Shown here: positions 17,505 through 26,145 of the stretch, piece by piece
How the letters are laid out: each line of letters opens with the position of its first letter
Numbering within the stretch: position 1 is the stretch's first letter
From: Selenomonadales bacterium
Lineage (GTDB): Bacteria; Bacillota; Clostridia; Christensenellales; QALW01
NCBI GenBank assembly: GCA_003150515.1
Contig: QALW01000021.1
Location: 153,760 to 217,759, forward strand
Direction: 5' to 3'
Length of the DNA: 64,000 bases
Program-made: the position numbers and the translations under genes
Notes under the pieces: model-generated
What the model was told of the DNA's origin: nothing
Database searches by the model: none
Seen by the model: the letters and a program-made list of their open reading frames with translations, nothing else

Positions 17505-18377
17505 ATGGAAAACAAAGATTCTAACGTGCAGACAATTCCCCAGAATAAAATGACTCCGGCGCAATGGCTTCTGCGCCTTTTGCAGGGCGCCATTATAGGC
17601 GCGGGCGCCGTGCTGCCGGGAATAAGCGGCGGCGTGCTCTGCGTAGTTTTCGGCATCTATCAGCCCATGATGGAGCTGCTCGCTCATCCCTTTAAAATGT
17701 TTAAAAAATACTATATGATGTTTATACCCATTCTGCTGGGAGTTGCGGCCGGCTTTTTCCTGCTGGCTAAGCTGCTCAGCCTGCTCTTCAATGCAAACGA
17801 AACCATCATGGTATGCATTTTTATAGGGCTTATTATCGGCACTCTTCCCTCTTTGTACCGTGAATCCAGCCAGAAAGGCCATCCTAAATCCGCATGGATT
17901 GCTTTTATTCTGGCCTTTATCGCGCTCTATGCCCTGCTTATGTTCCTTAAGCTGGGCGGAAAGCTGGATATAACTCCTAATATGTGGTGGTTTTTATTCT
18001 GCGGAATAATTTTCGGAATAAGCATAATTGTCCCCGGAATGTCCTTTTCCTCCCCTCTAATGGCTTTAAGCCTCTACGAGCCCATGATAGATTCGATAAC
18101 CGCCTTTTCTCTTGAAGCCATTATTCCCATAGGCATAGGGACAATCTTGGTTATAGCCTCCCTTTCCCGCGCGGTTAATTATCTATTTGACAGACATTAC
18201 GCCGTTGCCAGCCATATAATTCTGGCCGCCGTCCTGGCCACCACTTTCTCTATAATTCCCTATCAGTTTGACAGCACGGGACATTTCTTTATCTGCCTGC
18301 TCTGCGCCGTCGCCGGATTCTTCGCGGCATGGGGCTTAGATAAAATCAGCAATAAATATCTCATGCAAAATAAATAA
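17505..18377 (+). CDS. DUF368 membrane protein, PopT-type polyprenyl-phosphate translocase family
   Basis: A 290-residue protein with about eight to nine membrane helices. It has the DUF368 hallmark VLPGISGGVLCVVFGIYQP near residue 45 and a second related motif, IVPGMSFSSPLMALSLYEPM, near residue 177, consistent with an internal inverted repeat. Members of this family (PopT) have been shown to recycle undecaprenyl phosphate across the membrane for cell-wall synthesis. It has its own promoter and a long leader, and a terminator follows directly. The family is certain; the lipid-carrier role is from homologues. Confidence 0.88.
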   Translation: MENKDSNVQTIPQNKMTPAQWLLRLLQGAIIGAGAVLPGISGGVLCVVFGIYQPMMELLAHPFKMFKKYYMMFIPILLGVAAGFFLLAKLLSLLFNANETIMVCIFIGLIIGTLPSLYRESSQKGHPKSAWIAFILAFIALYALLMFLKLGGKLDITPNMWWFLFCGIIFGISIIVPGMSFSSPLMALSLYEPMIDSITAFSLEAIIPIGIGTILVIASLSRAVNYLFDRHYAVASHIILAAVLATTFSIIPYQFDSTGHFFICLLCAVAGFFAAWGLDKISNKYLMQNK

Positions 18378-18385
18378 TGCTTTTG

Positions 18386-18433
18386 AGCGCAATTCGGCCC
18401 AAAACCCAGCGGAATCCGAATTGCGCTTTTTTT
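18386..18433 (+). terminator. Intrinsic terminator after the DUF368 gene
   Basis: A 12-bp stem, AGCGCAATTCGG with CCGAATTGCGCT, is followed by seven T. It begins eight bases after the stop codon. Confidence 0.88.
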
Positions 18434-18586
18434 ATGCTCATGTTATTATTTTTTGTCGCTCGGAAGGGTTAGCGCTGTTTTTATTAAAACTGCGCGCGAT
18501 AAAAAGCTGCCGCGCGTTATTTTAATGCCGGCATTTTTCCTTTAAGACTTTTCCGCGGCAGTTCCGAACTAAAAGGAGGCTTTAAT

Positions 18587-19996
18587 TTGGCGCCTGTTAA
18601 AAAGGCTAAAAGAAAATATGAGATAGACATGTGCAGCGGCCCTATATTTAAAAAGGTCGTGCTTTTTGCTTTTCCTCTAATGATTTCAGGCATACTGCAG
18701 CTTTTATATAACGCGGCCGATATAATAGTCGTAGGGCAGTTTGCCGGCAGCGACGCAATGGCGGCCGTGGGCTCCACTTCCTCTCTGATTAATCTGCTTA
18801 CCAACGTTTTTATCGGACTTTCCATGGGAGTAAGCGTGCTGATTTCCAAATTCTACGGAGCCGGGCAGCAAAAGGATATTTTTGAAACGGTGCATACGGC
18901 GATTGGGCTCAGTCTTATATGCGGAGTGCTCATAGGCGCGCTGGGATTTATTTTCGCCGGAGACATGCTGGAGCTTATGGATTCGCCTGATAACGTGCTG
19001 GATAAAGCCACTCTCTATATGCAGATATATTTTCTGGGCATGCCCGCCTTTATGCTTTATAATTTTGGCAGCGCCGCCCTGAGAGCCGTGGGAGACACCC
19101 GCAGGCCCCTGTATTATCTCACCATTGCCGGAATTGTTAACATTCTCCTGAATCTGCTGTTTGTAATAGTATTCAATATGAGCGTAATGGGAGTGGCCAT
19201 CGCGACGGTCGTCTCCCAGATTATTTCCGCGTTTCTTATAATCTGGTGCCTGATTAAAACGGACGGAGTGTGCCGGCTCAGCCTCAAGGAAATCAAAATA
19301 TATCCCCGAAAATTGGGCTCCATTCTGAGAATAGGCCTGCCCGCAGGTATTCAGGGCTCTCTTTTTTCCATATCCAACGTGCTGATTCAATCTTCTGTCA
19401 ATTCGTTTAATTCCATAGCTATGGCGGGCAATACCGCCGCGGCCAGTCTGGAAGGCTTCGTTTACACCTCCATGAACGCTATGTCCCAGGCTTCCCTTTC
19501 TTTTACCAGCCAAAATTTCGGAGCCGGACAGATGAAGCGAATTAAGAGAATTGCCGGAATATGTCTGCTCTCGGTTACCGTCCTGGGGCTGTCCCTGGGC
19601 ATGCTTATAACTCTGCTTGGGCATCCCTTAAGCAGAATATATTCGCCCGACCCGGCCGTTATAGAGGTTAGCATATCCCGTCTGAGCATTATATGCACCA
19701 CCTATTTCCTCTGCGGAATTATGGAAGTATTCGTCGGGCTGCTGCGCGGCATGGGGCAATCCCTGCTGCCCACGTCCGTCTCTCTGCTGGGCGCCTGCGT
19801 GTTCCGCATAATATGGATATACACCGTTTTTGCCGCGCATCACACTCTGACGGTGTTATACATTTCCTATCCCGTCTCCTGGCTGCTGACCTCGTTAATT
19901 CATTTTATATGCTTCCTCTTCGTTTATAACTACAACAAGCGAAAGCTTAATAGAATAAAAGAGGAAACCGCGCCCGCCTTGGACGCGCCGGCATAG
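18587..19996 (+). CDS. MATE family efflux transporter
   Basis: A 469-residue protein with twelve hydrophobic segments in two similar halves. PLMISGILQLLYNAADIIVVGQFAG (split across residues about 25-49) and the central RIGLPAGIQGSLFSISN are typical of MATE/NorM-like exporters, which expel drugs or metabolites using Na+ or H+ gradients. The start is TTG at 18587, supported by AAGGAGG seven bases upstream; no suitable ATG exists nearby. It stands alone between two terminators. Substrate unknown. Confidence 0.93.
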   Translation: MAPVKKAKRKYEIDMCSGPIFKKVVLFAFPLMISGILQLLYNAADIIVVGQFAGSDAMAAVGSTSSLINLLTNVFIGLSMGVSVLISKFYGAGQQKDIFETVHTAIGLSLICGVLIGALGFIFAGDMLELMDSPDNVLDKATLYMQIYFLGMPAFMLYNFGSAALRAVGDTRRPLYYLTIAGIVNILLNLLFVIVFNMSVMGVAIATVVSQIISAFLIIWCLIKTDGVCRLSLKEIKIYPRKLGSILRIGLPAGIQGSLFSISNVLIQSSVNSFNSIAMAGNTAAASLEGFVYTSMNAMSQASLSFTSQNFGAGQMKRIKRIAGICLLSVTVLGLSLGMLITLLGHPLSRIYSPDPAVIEVSISRLSIICTTYFLCGIMEVFVGLLRGMGQSLLPTSVSLLGACVFRIIWIYTVFAAHHTLTVLYISYPVSWLLTSLIHFICFLFVYNYNKRKLNRIKEETAPALDAPA

Positions 19997-20082
19997 CTTC
20001 GCGCGCGCATAATTTCCAAGAGGAACCAATTTAAAACAAAAAGAGAGCGTCTCGGGCTCTCCGTTCAAACAAATTTCAATTT

Positions 20083-20112
20083 GCCGCCTGCAAAAGCAGG
20101 CGGCTTTATTTA
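20083..20112 (+). terminator. Intrinsic terminator between the convergent MATE and hemW genes
   Basis: A perfect 9-bp stem GCCGCCTGC/GCAGGCGGC with loop AAAA is followed by CTTTATTTA. The T-rich side favours the plus direction, though the hairpin also directly follows the hemW stop on the minus strand. Confidence 0.8.
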
Positions 20113-21213
20113 TTAATCCATAAATTTTAATATGACCGAATCAGCCACATCCAAGCCCCGTTCGGTTAATTTCAGGCTGACGGGCGTCAGCTCTAAAAAG
20201 CCGCCCTCAATTAATTGATTTATCACGGCCGTATAGAGCTCATATATATCCGCGCCGAATCGGCTTTTAAAGCGCTTTCTCTCAATTCCGGATATAAGGC
20301 GCAGCTCCAGCATAATGCATTCAAAACGCCTGTCCTCCAAGCTGAGGCTCTGAACCTCCTGCTTAATTTGAGGCGCTTTAATATAATCCTTTAAATTTTC
20401 GCTGTTATGATACCTTTGGCCCCTCATAAACGAATGAGCGGCGCACCCCAAACCTATATAATCCCCGCCCAGCCAGTAATTTAGATTATGCCGGCATTCT
20501 CTGCCCGCAAGCGCATAATTGGAAATTTCATAGCGCGCATATCCCTCGTTCTTAAGATATTTCTCCGTTTGATGATATATAGCGCGGTCCTCCTCCTCCG
20601 AAACGGGCTCCAATTCGCCCCGCCTTATCCTTTGGCCAAGCGGAGTATTATCATTTATAATGAGGGAATAAACTGAAATATGTTCCGGACGCAGGCCGGC
20701 CGCCCGCTCCAGAGTATACATAAAATCCCCGCAGCTCTGGCCGGGCAGCGAGGATATGAGGTCTATATTGATATTATCAAACTTTTCCCGCGCCTCATTA
20801 TATACGCGTTCAAAGCAGTTAAAATCATGCAGCCGGCCCAGCATTTTAAGCTCCCGTTCCATTGCGGACTGCAGCCCAATAGAAAGCCTGTTTATGCCGG
20901 CGGCTTTATAGGCTTCCAGCTTTTCCGCGCTGAGGCTGGAGGGATTGGCCTCTATAGTTATTTCAGCATCCTTTTGAATATAAAAACGCTCGTTTGCCGC
21001 ATCCAGCAGACGAATAATTCCGCCAGAAGAAATATAGCTGGGCGTGCCGCCGCCTATAAAAACCGTTTCAATATTCTGCGGCCGTTCTACATTCATTTCT
21101 TTAATAACAGCGTTTATATATTCTTCCTCTTCTTCGCCCCCCGCAAAGGAAATAAAATCGCAGTAGGCGCATTTCTTAGCGCAGAAAGGGATATGTATAT
21201 ACAGCCCCGCCAT
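20113..21213 (-). CDS. hemW: HemW-like radical SAM protein
   Basis: A 366-residue radical SAM protein. The cluster motif CAKKCAYCDF (Cys-x3-Cys-x2-Cys) lies near residue 10, preceded by GLYIHIPFC, which is the HemW/HemN signature. GGGTPS near residue 57 and the C-terminal HemN domain (RRFECIMLELRL) follow. HemW proteins deliver or bind haem and are often annotated as oxygen-independent coproporphyrinogen III oxidase; the exact role here is not proved. I chose the ATG at 21213; an in-frame TTG six bases upstream would add two residues. It follows lepA with the start just past the lepA stop codon, a conserved lepA-hemW arrangement. Confidence 0.9.
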   Translation of the reverse strand: MAGLYIHIPFCAKKCAYCDFISFAGGEEEEEYINAVIKEMNVERPQNIETVFIGGGTPSYISSGGIIRLLDAANERFYIQKDAEITIEANPSSLSAEKLEAYKAAGINRLSIGLQSAMERELKMLGRLHDFNCFERVYNEAREKFDNINIDLISSLPGQSCGDFMYTLERAAGLRPEHISVYSLIINDNTPLGQRIRRGELEPVSEEEDRAIYHQTEKYLKNEGYARYEISNYALAGRECRHNLNYWLGGDYIGLGCAAHSFMRGQRYHNSENLKDYIKAPQIKQEVQSLSLEDRRFECIMLELRLISGIERKRFKSRFGADIYELYTAVINQLIEGGFLELTPVSLKLTERGLDVADSVILKFMD

Positions 21214-21215
21214 AA

Positions 21216-23018
21216 TCAATTAATTTTAAGCACAGCCATAAAGGCCTCGGAAGGCACTTCCACCGTCCCTATCTGGCGCATGCGCTTTTTGCCTTCCTTC
21301 TGCTTTTCCAGCAGCTTTTTCTTGCGGGTTATATCTCCGCCGTAACATTTGGCCAATACATCCTTGCGCAGGGCTTTAACCGTTTCCCTAGCTATTACCT
21401 TGCCTCCTATGGCGGCCTGAATGGGAATCTCAAACATCTGGCGGGGAATTACTTCCCTTAAACGCTCCGCTATGGCTCTGCCCCGCGCGTACGCCTTATC
21501 CTTATGCACTATGGTGCTCATAGCGTCGCAGACGTCCCCATTGAGCAGTATATCCAATTTTACAAGCTGGCTTTCCTGATAGCCGATTATATCATAATCA
21601 AAGGAAGCATAGCCTCGCGTGCGCGATTTCAAGGAATCAAAAAAATCATAGATTATTTCGTTTAAAGGAAGATGATATTCCAGCACGGCGCGGTTATCTT
21701 CTATATATTTCATGTTGATATACACTCCGCGCTTCTCCTGGCAAAGCTCCATAATTGTGCCTATATAATCGGGCGGCGTCATAATATCCGCCTTGACTAC
21801 AGGCTCTTCCATGCTCTGAATTTCCTCAGGCCGGGGCATATCGGCAGGATTATCCAATATAAGTTCGGAGCCGTCAGCGCGCTTAATCTTATAAATAACG
21901 CTGGGAGCGGTGGTAACCAAATCAAAATCAAATTCCCTCTCCAGGCGCTCCTGTATAATTTCCATATGCAGCATGCCCAGAAAACCGCATCTAAATCCGA
22001 AGCCCAGCGCGGCCGAAGTTTCGGGCTCAAACACTAAGGAAGCGTCGTTTAGGCGAAGCTTTTCCAAAGCCTCCTTTAAATCCTCATATTCCGAGCCGTC
22101 CGCCGGATATATCCCGCAGAACACCATGGGCTGCACCTCTTTATAGCCCGGAAGCGCTTCCTTAGCCGGCCTGTCCGCTTGAGTTATGGTATCCCCCACT
22201 CTTGTCTGGGAGACGTTTTTAATGCTGGCCGCTATATATCCCACATCCCCGGCGCTTAGGCTCTCGCAGGGAGTATAGCCGGGAGTAAACACGCCCGTTT
22301 CAGTCACTTCAAACTGGGCGCCTGTGCTCATCATCAGTATTTTGTCTCCCACCCGGACCGTACCGTTTTTAATGCGCACAAAGCTCAGCGCGCCTTTAAA
22401 ATTATCATAGCAGGAATCGAATATTAAAGCCTGAAGAGGCGCGTCCGCGTCTCCCTGGGGAGGCGGCACGTTTTTAACTATGGTATGCAGCACGTCCTCG
22501 ATATTAAGCCCCTCTTTAGCCGAAATACGCGGGGCGTCCCCGGCAGGCAGGCCGATAACGTCTTCTATTTCCTTAACCGTATTCTCAACGTCCGCGCTGG
22601 GCAAATCTATTTTATTTATAACCGGAAGAATCTCCAAATTCTGTTCCAGCGCCAAATAGACGTTGGCCAAAGTCTGCGCCTCTATGCCCTGAGTGGCATC
22701 CACCACCAGCAGCGCGCCCTCGCAGGCGTTGAGGCTGCGCGATACCTCGTATGTAAAATCCACATGACCGGGCGTATCTATAAGATTGAGGATATATTCT
22801 TCCCCTTCAAACTCATAGAACATACGCACGGCCTTGGATTTTATAGTAATTCCCCGCTCGCGTTCCAACTCCATATCGTCCAGGACCTGCTGCTGCATAT
22901 CCCTCGCGGAGATTGTGCCGGTAGAATCCAAAAGCCTGTCCGCCAGCGTAGATTTGCCGTGATCAATATGCGCAATTATGCAAAAATTGCGTATTTTTTC
23001 CATTCTGTTATTAATCAT
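21216..23018 (-). CDS. lepA: Elongation factor 4 (LepA)
   Basis: LepA is a ribosome-associated GTPase implicated in back-translocation and 30S biogenesis. The 600-residue length from the ATG at 23018 fits the family. G1 is AHIDHGKS near residue 14, the switch II motif is DTPGH, and NKID is G4. The C-terminal LepA-specific domain ends KKKLLEKQKEGKKRMRQIG. The ATG is four bases after the stop of the SEC-C gene; a longer frame would overlap that gene, and a second in-frame ATG is five codons in. hemW follows immediately. Confidence 0.96.
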   Translation of the reverse strand: MINNRMEKIRNFCIIAHIDHGKSTLADRLLDSTGTISARDMQQQVLDDMELERERGITIKSKAVRMFYEFEGEEYILNLIDTPGHVDFTYEVSRSLNACEGALLVVDATQGIEAQTLANVYLALEQNLEILPVINKIDLPSADVENTVKEIEDVIGLPAGDAPRISAKEGLNIEDVLHTIVKNVPPPQGDADAPLQALIFDSCYDNFKGALSFVRIKNGTVRVGDKILMMSTGAQFEVTETGVFTPGYTPCESLSAGDVGYIAASIKNVSQTRVGDTITQADRPAKEALPGYKEVQPMVFCGIYPADGSEYEDLKEALEKLRLNDASLVFEPETSAALGFGFRCGFLGMLHMEIIQERLEREFDFDLVTTAPSVIYKIKRADGSELILDNPADMPRPEEIQSMEEPVVKADIMTPPDYIGTIMELCQEKRGVYINMKYIEDNRAVLEYHLPLNEIIYDFFDSLKSRTRGYASFDYDIIGYQESQLVKLDILLNGDVCDAMSTIVHKDKAYARGRAIAERLREVIPRQMFEIPIQAAIGGKVIARETVKALRKDVLAKCYGGDITRKKKLLEKQKEGKKRMRQIGTVEVPSEAFMAVLKIN

Positions 23019-23022
23019 AAAA

Positions 23023-23523
23023 CTATTTTCCGCAGCAGAACTTATATTTTTTGCCGCTGCCGCAAGGGCAGGGATCATTTCTGCCTACCTTAACGCTCTT
23101 AGCTATATTTTCGTCCTTCCATTTTTCCAGTATTTCATGCCGTTTTTCCTTGGAAAGCACATCCTCCCATTCGGGAAGATTGTAAAGCCATTTAGCTCGC
23201 GCATTAAGCATATTGTAATAAAGCTTTTCAGGCTCGAATTCCATATTTAATTCCGTGACATCCTCCAGGCTCTCTAAATCCACCTGTTCTTTAAGGCTGG
23301 TATTGGCTCCGTCGATAAAGCCCGCAAACATAGCCGGCTCCATATTGAACTGACCTGCTAATTCCGCTTCCGTGCCCTTTAAAACGAAATTTTTCTCTCC
23401 CAGTATTTTTTTATAATTCTGAGTTTCCTGAGCATAATAATCTCCCCAGAATAAGGCCTCTTCCCTTTCGCCGCCGAGCATTTCCAGCGTCTTTTTCCAT
23501 GCCTCATAAACCTTCATATTCAT
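23023..23523 (-). CDS. SEC-C motif protein
   Basis: A 166-residue protein ending in a SEC-C zinc-binding tail (GRNDPCPCGSGKKYKFCCGK), the same element found at the C-terminus of SecA, where it binds zinc. The preceding 140 residues are acidic and helical, with alternating short helices (DLESLEDVTELNMEFEPEK), and match no fold I can name. It lies between icd and lepA, 18 bases after the icd stop and four bases before lepA, so it is probably co-expressed with them. Function unknown. Confidence 0.75.
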   Translation of the reverse strand: MNMKVYEAWKKTLEMLGGEREEALFWGDYYAQETQNYKKILGEKNFVLKGTEAELAGQFNMEPAMFAGFIDGANTSLKEQVDLESLEDVTELNMEFEPEKLYYNMLNARAKWLYNLPEWEDVLSKEKRHEILEKWKDENIAKSVKVGRNDPCPCGSGKKYKFCCGK

Positions 23524-23541
23524 TTAACCTCTCATAAATAA

Positions 23542-24747
23542 TTATAAAATAGCCTCCAGCGTATTTCTTATAGCCGCAATAAATTCCGAAGAAGTAACGC
23601 TTTTTTTATTCTCCAATTCGCTCATGGCATAAAGATCTCCCGTCATTATACCCGATTCTACAGTCGCTATAACCGCCCGTTCCAGCTTTTTGGCAAATTC
23701 GCATAATTGCGGCGTGCCGTCCAGCTCGCCCCGCTTATTAAGAGCGCCCGTCCAGGCAAAAATGGTAGCTATGGGATTGGTGCTCGTGCGTTCTCCCTTG
23801 AGATAGCGATAATAGTGGCGGGTAACCGTGCCGTGAGCCGCTTCATATTCATAATTGCCCTCAGGCGAAACCAGCACGCTGGTCATCATGGAAAGAGAGC
23901 CGAAAGCCGTGGCCACCATATCGCTCATAACATCTCCGTCATAATTCTTGCACGCCCATATAAAGCCGCCCTCCGAGCGGATTACCCTTGCCACGGCGTC
24001 GTCAATAAGCGTATAGAAATATTCTATGCCCGCCTTTTCAAAACGCTCCTTATATTCCTTAAAAATCTCCGCGAATATATCTTTAAAGCGATGGTCATAG
24101 GTTTTGGAGATAGTGTCCTTAGTTGAGAACCACAAATCCTGCTTCTGATCCAGAGCGTAATTAAAGCAGGCATGAGCAAAGCTGGATATGGAAGCGTCGG
24201 TATTATGCATGCCCATGACTATGCCCGGAGCGTCAAAGGAATGGATTTCGGCGCGCTTTTCCTCCCCGTCGGGCAGAGTGAGCACCAATTCGGCCTTAGC
24301 TCCCGCAGGGGCTTTAAGCTCAGTATTTTTATAAACATCGCCGTAAGCATGACGCGCGATTATTATGGGCTTTTTCCAGCTCCGCACGCTTGGACTTACT
24401 CCCTTTACTATAATAGGAGCGCGGAAAACCGTTCCGTCCAATATGGCTCTTATGGTGCCGTTGGGGCTTTTCCACATTTTTTTAAGCTTATATTCCTCTA
24501 CGCGCTGGGCGTTGGGAGTTATTGTCGCGCATTTTACGCCTACTCCGTATTTTTTTATTGCCTCGGCAGCCTGAACTGTTACCTGATCGTCCGTCTCATC
24601 CCTTTTAGGCAGCCCTAAATCATAATAAGCGGTATTAAGCTCTATATAGGGCGAAAGCAGCTCGTCCTTAATCTCCTGCCATAATATTCTGGTCATCTCG
24701 TCCCCATCCATCTCAACCAGCGGGGTGTTCATCCTTATTCTTTCCAA
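23542..24747 (-). CDS. icd: NADP-dependent isocitrate dehydrogenase
   Basis: A 401-residue protein of the eukaryotic-like (type II) NADP-isocitrate dehydrogenase subfamily. TPLVEMDGDEMTRILW near the N-terminus, WKSPNGTIRAILDGTVFR (substrate serine and arginines) and the later YEAAHGTVTRHY are diagnostic. It decarboxylates isocitrate to 2-oxoglutarate, yielding NADPH, in the oxidative branch that feeds glutamate. The start is TTG at 24747, with AGGAGG seven bases upstream; a downstream ATG at 24732 is the alternative. It is divergently arranged with argC, whose pathway begins with the glutamate this enzyme makes possible. Confidence 0.95.
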   Translation of the reverse strand: MERIRMNTPLVEMDGDEMTRILWQEIKDELLSPYIELNTAYYDLGLPKRDETDDQVTVQAAEAIKKYGVGVKCATITPNAQRVEEYKLKKMWKSPNGTIRAILDGTVFRAPIIVKGVSPSVRSWKKPIIIARHAYGDVYKNTELKAPAGAKAELVLTLPDGEEKRAEIHSFDAPGIVMGMHNTDASISSFAHACFNYALDQKQDLWFSTKDTISKTYDHRFKDIFAEIFKEYKERFEKAGIEYFYTLIDDAVARVIRSEGGFIWACKNYDGDVMSDMVATAFGSLSMMTSVLVSPEGNYEYEAAHGTVTRHYYRYLKGERTSTNPIATIFAWTGALNKRGELDGTPQLCEFAKKLERAVIATVESGIMTGDLYAMSELENKKSVTSSEFIAAIRNTLEAIL

Positions 24748-24842
24748 GGCGCATCCTCCTTCTATATACTTGCTGTTCTAAAGAATTTTACTATAATTCC
24801 GGCGAAAAATCAAATGCTTTTAAGCGAAGAGGGCAATGATTG

Positions 24843-24999
24843 AAAACATCCAGGGCGCATATAAAGGGGCGGGGCGGCTCGCGGCCCGGCCTGCGGCCGG
24901 GACAGGGGCGTTTTTGCAAAGCAAAAACCGCCCCTGCTTTGGCGCTAGGCACCAAAGCCGCGAGCCGCCCCGCCCCTTTATATGCACCCTGGATGTTTT
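24843..24999. repeat. Cloverleaf palindromic element A (outer stem with three hairpin arms)
   Basis: A 42-bp outer stem (24843-24884 with 24958-24999, a single C:A mismatch) encloses three hairpins: 24885-24901 (7 bp, loop TGC), 24905-24934 (13 bp with one bulge, loop AAA) and 24937-24957 (9 bp, loop TAG). The outer arms end in an A-run and a T-run. It fills the space between the divergent icd and argC promoters. It has no coding potential beyond chance. Five other elements in the window share the architecture but not the sequence. Confidence 0.85.
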
Positions 25000-25025
25000 A
25001 GCGCTCTCAAACAAACAAAAACCGC

Positions 25026-25054
25026 TTGCATAAATATTCATTTTAATGTATAAT
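25026..25054 (+). promoter_or_regulatory. argC promoter with overlapping ArgR-box-like operator
   Basis: -35 TTGCAT (25026-25031), a 17-base spacer and -10 TATAAT (25049-25054). The dyad TGCATAAATATTCA (25027-25040) overlaps the -35 and resembles the ArgR/AhrC box, a TGnAT...ATnCA imperfect palindrome. Arginine-dependent repression of argCBDF is the natural reading; the match is by eye. Confidence 0.6.
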
Positions 25055-25089
25055 CCCATTAAATATTAAAGGACAGGATATGATTAATT

Positions 25090-26130
25090 ATGATTAAAGC
25101 AAGCGTCATAGGCGCCACGGGATACGCCGGAGCAGAGTTGACCAGGCTTTTAACATCTCATCCAGACGTGGAAATAACCCATCTGGTCTCGCACAGCTAT
25201 GCCGGCCAGGATATAAATCAAATATACAAGAGCTTTGACGGAAAATTTTCCAAAACTCTGGACGAATTGGATATAGACATGCTCATCAGGGACAGCGACT
25301 GCATTTTCACCAGCCTGCCCCACGCTGCGGGCGGGGAGGTTATTCCTCAGCTTTACGCGGGCGGAAAAACCGTTATAGATTTAAGCGGGGACTACCGATA
25401 TAACGATGTATCAATATACGAAAAATGGTACGGCGCCAGCCATCCTCATCCCGAACTGCTTAAAAAAAGCGTTTACGGCCTGCCCGAGCTGCACAGGGAG
25501 GAAATAAAAAAAGCCAGGCTTATAGGCAATCCCGGCTGCTATACAACCTGCTCCATACTGGCCCTGGCTCCTTTAGCCAAGGCGGGAATTATAGATAACT
25601 CCAGCATAGTAATAGACGCCAAATCAGGTTCCACGGGAGCGGGCCGTTCCGTCTCCCAAGCTATGCATTTCTGTGAGGTAAATGAAAGCGCAAAGGCATA
25701 TAAAGTGGCCTCCCACCGTCATACCTCTGAAATTGAACAGGAATTATCCCTGCTTGCAGGAGAAGAGATTATGCTCTCCTTCACCCCCCATTTGCTTCCC
25801 ATAAACAGAGGCATACTGGCCACCAGCTATGCAAAGCTTACGGCGGACGTAGATTTTGATTACGTCTATAACCTCTATATGCAGGCGTATGCGCCCCATC
25901 CCTTTGTCGTTGTCTTAAATAACGGAGAGCTGCCCGAAATTAAGCATGTCGTCGGCTCCAACTATATCCATATAGGCTTTGTAATAGATAAACGGCTTAA
26001 ACGGATAATAGTAGTTTCGGTTATAGACAACCTGATAAAGGGCGCGGCAGGCCAGGCAATGCAAAATATGAATCTCTGCTTCGGCCTGGATGAAACCGCC
26101 GCTCTGAAAATGCCCGCGTGGTATCTCTAA
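25090..26130 (+). CDS. argC: N-acetyl-gamma-glutamyl-phosphate reductase
   Basis: The third step of arginine synthesis: NADPH reduction of N-acetylglutamyl phosphate to the semialdehyde. The 346-residue protein has the NADP loop GATGYAGAEL (8-17). The catalytic Cys sits in GNPGCYTTCSILALAPL. DAKSGSTGAG and TPHLLPINRGILAT are type 1 ArgC hallmarks, with a C-terminal VIDNLIKGAAGQAMQNMN signature. It is the first gene of argC-B-D-F plus a GNAT gene, read from a promoter with an ArgR-like box. Confidence 0.97.
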   Translation: MIKASVIGATGYAGAELTRLLTSHPDVEITHLVSHSYAGQDINQIYKSFDGKFSKTLDELDIDMLIRDSDCIFTSLPHAAGGEVIPQLYAGGKTVIDLSGDYRYNDVSIYEKWYGASHPHPELLKKSVYGLPELHREEIKKARLIGNPGCYTTCSILALAPLAKAGIIDNSSIVIDAKSGSTGAGRSVSQAMHFCEVNESAKAYKVASHRHTSEIEQELSLLAGEEIMLSFTPHLLPINRGILATSYAKLTADVDFDYVYNLYMQAYAPHPFVVVLNNGELPEIKHVVGSNYIHIGFVIDKRLKRIIVVSVIDNLIKGAAGQAMQNMNLCFGLDETAALKMPAWYL

Positions 26131-26145
26131 AAGGAGGAATAAAAT

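Noticed and set aside
24843..24999. Reading elements A-E as ordinary intrinsic terminators or REP/BIME repeats
   Set aside because: They have multiple arms, very long stems and no conserved REP motif, and proper terminators exist separately (for example 50609-50638 just before C1).
24836..25059. Open frames within element A on both strands (65-79 codons)
   Set aside because: They are by-products of the palindrome: the same arms give mirror-image frames on both strands, and there is no ribosome site.
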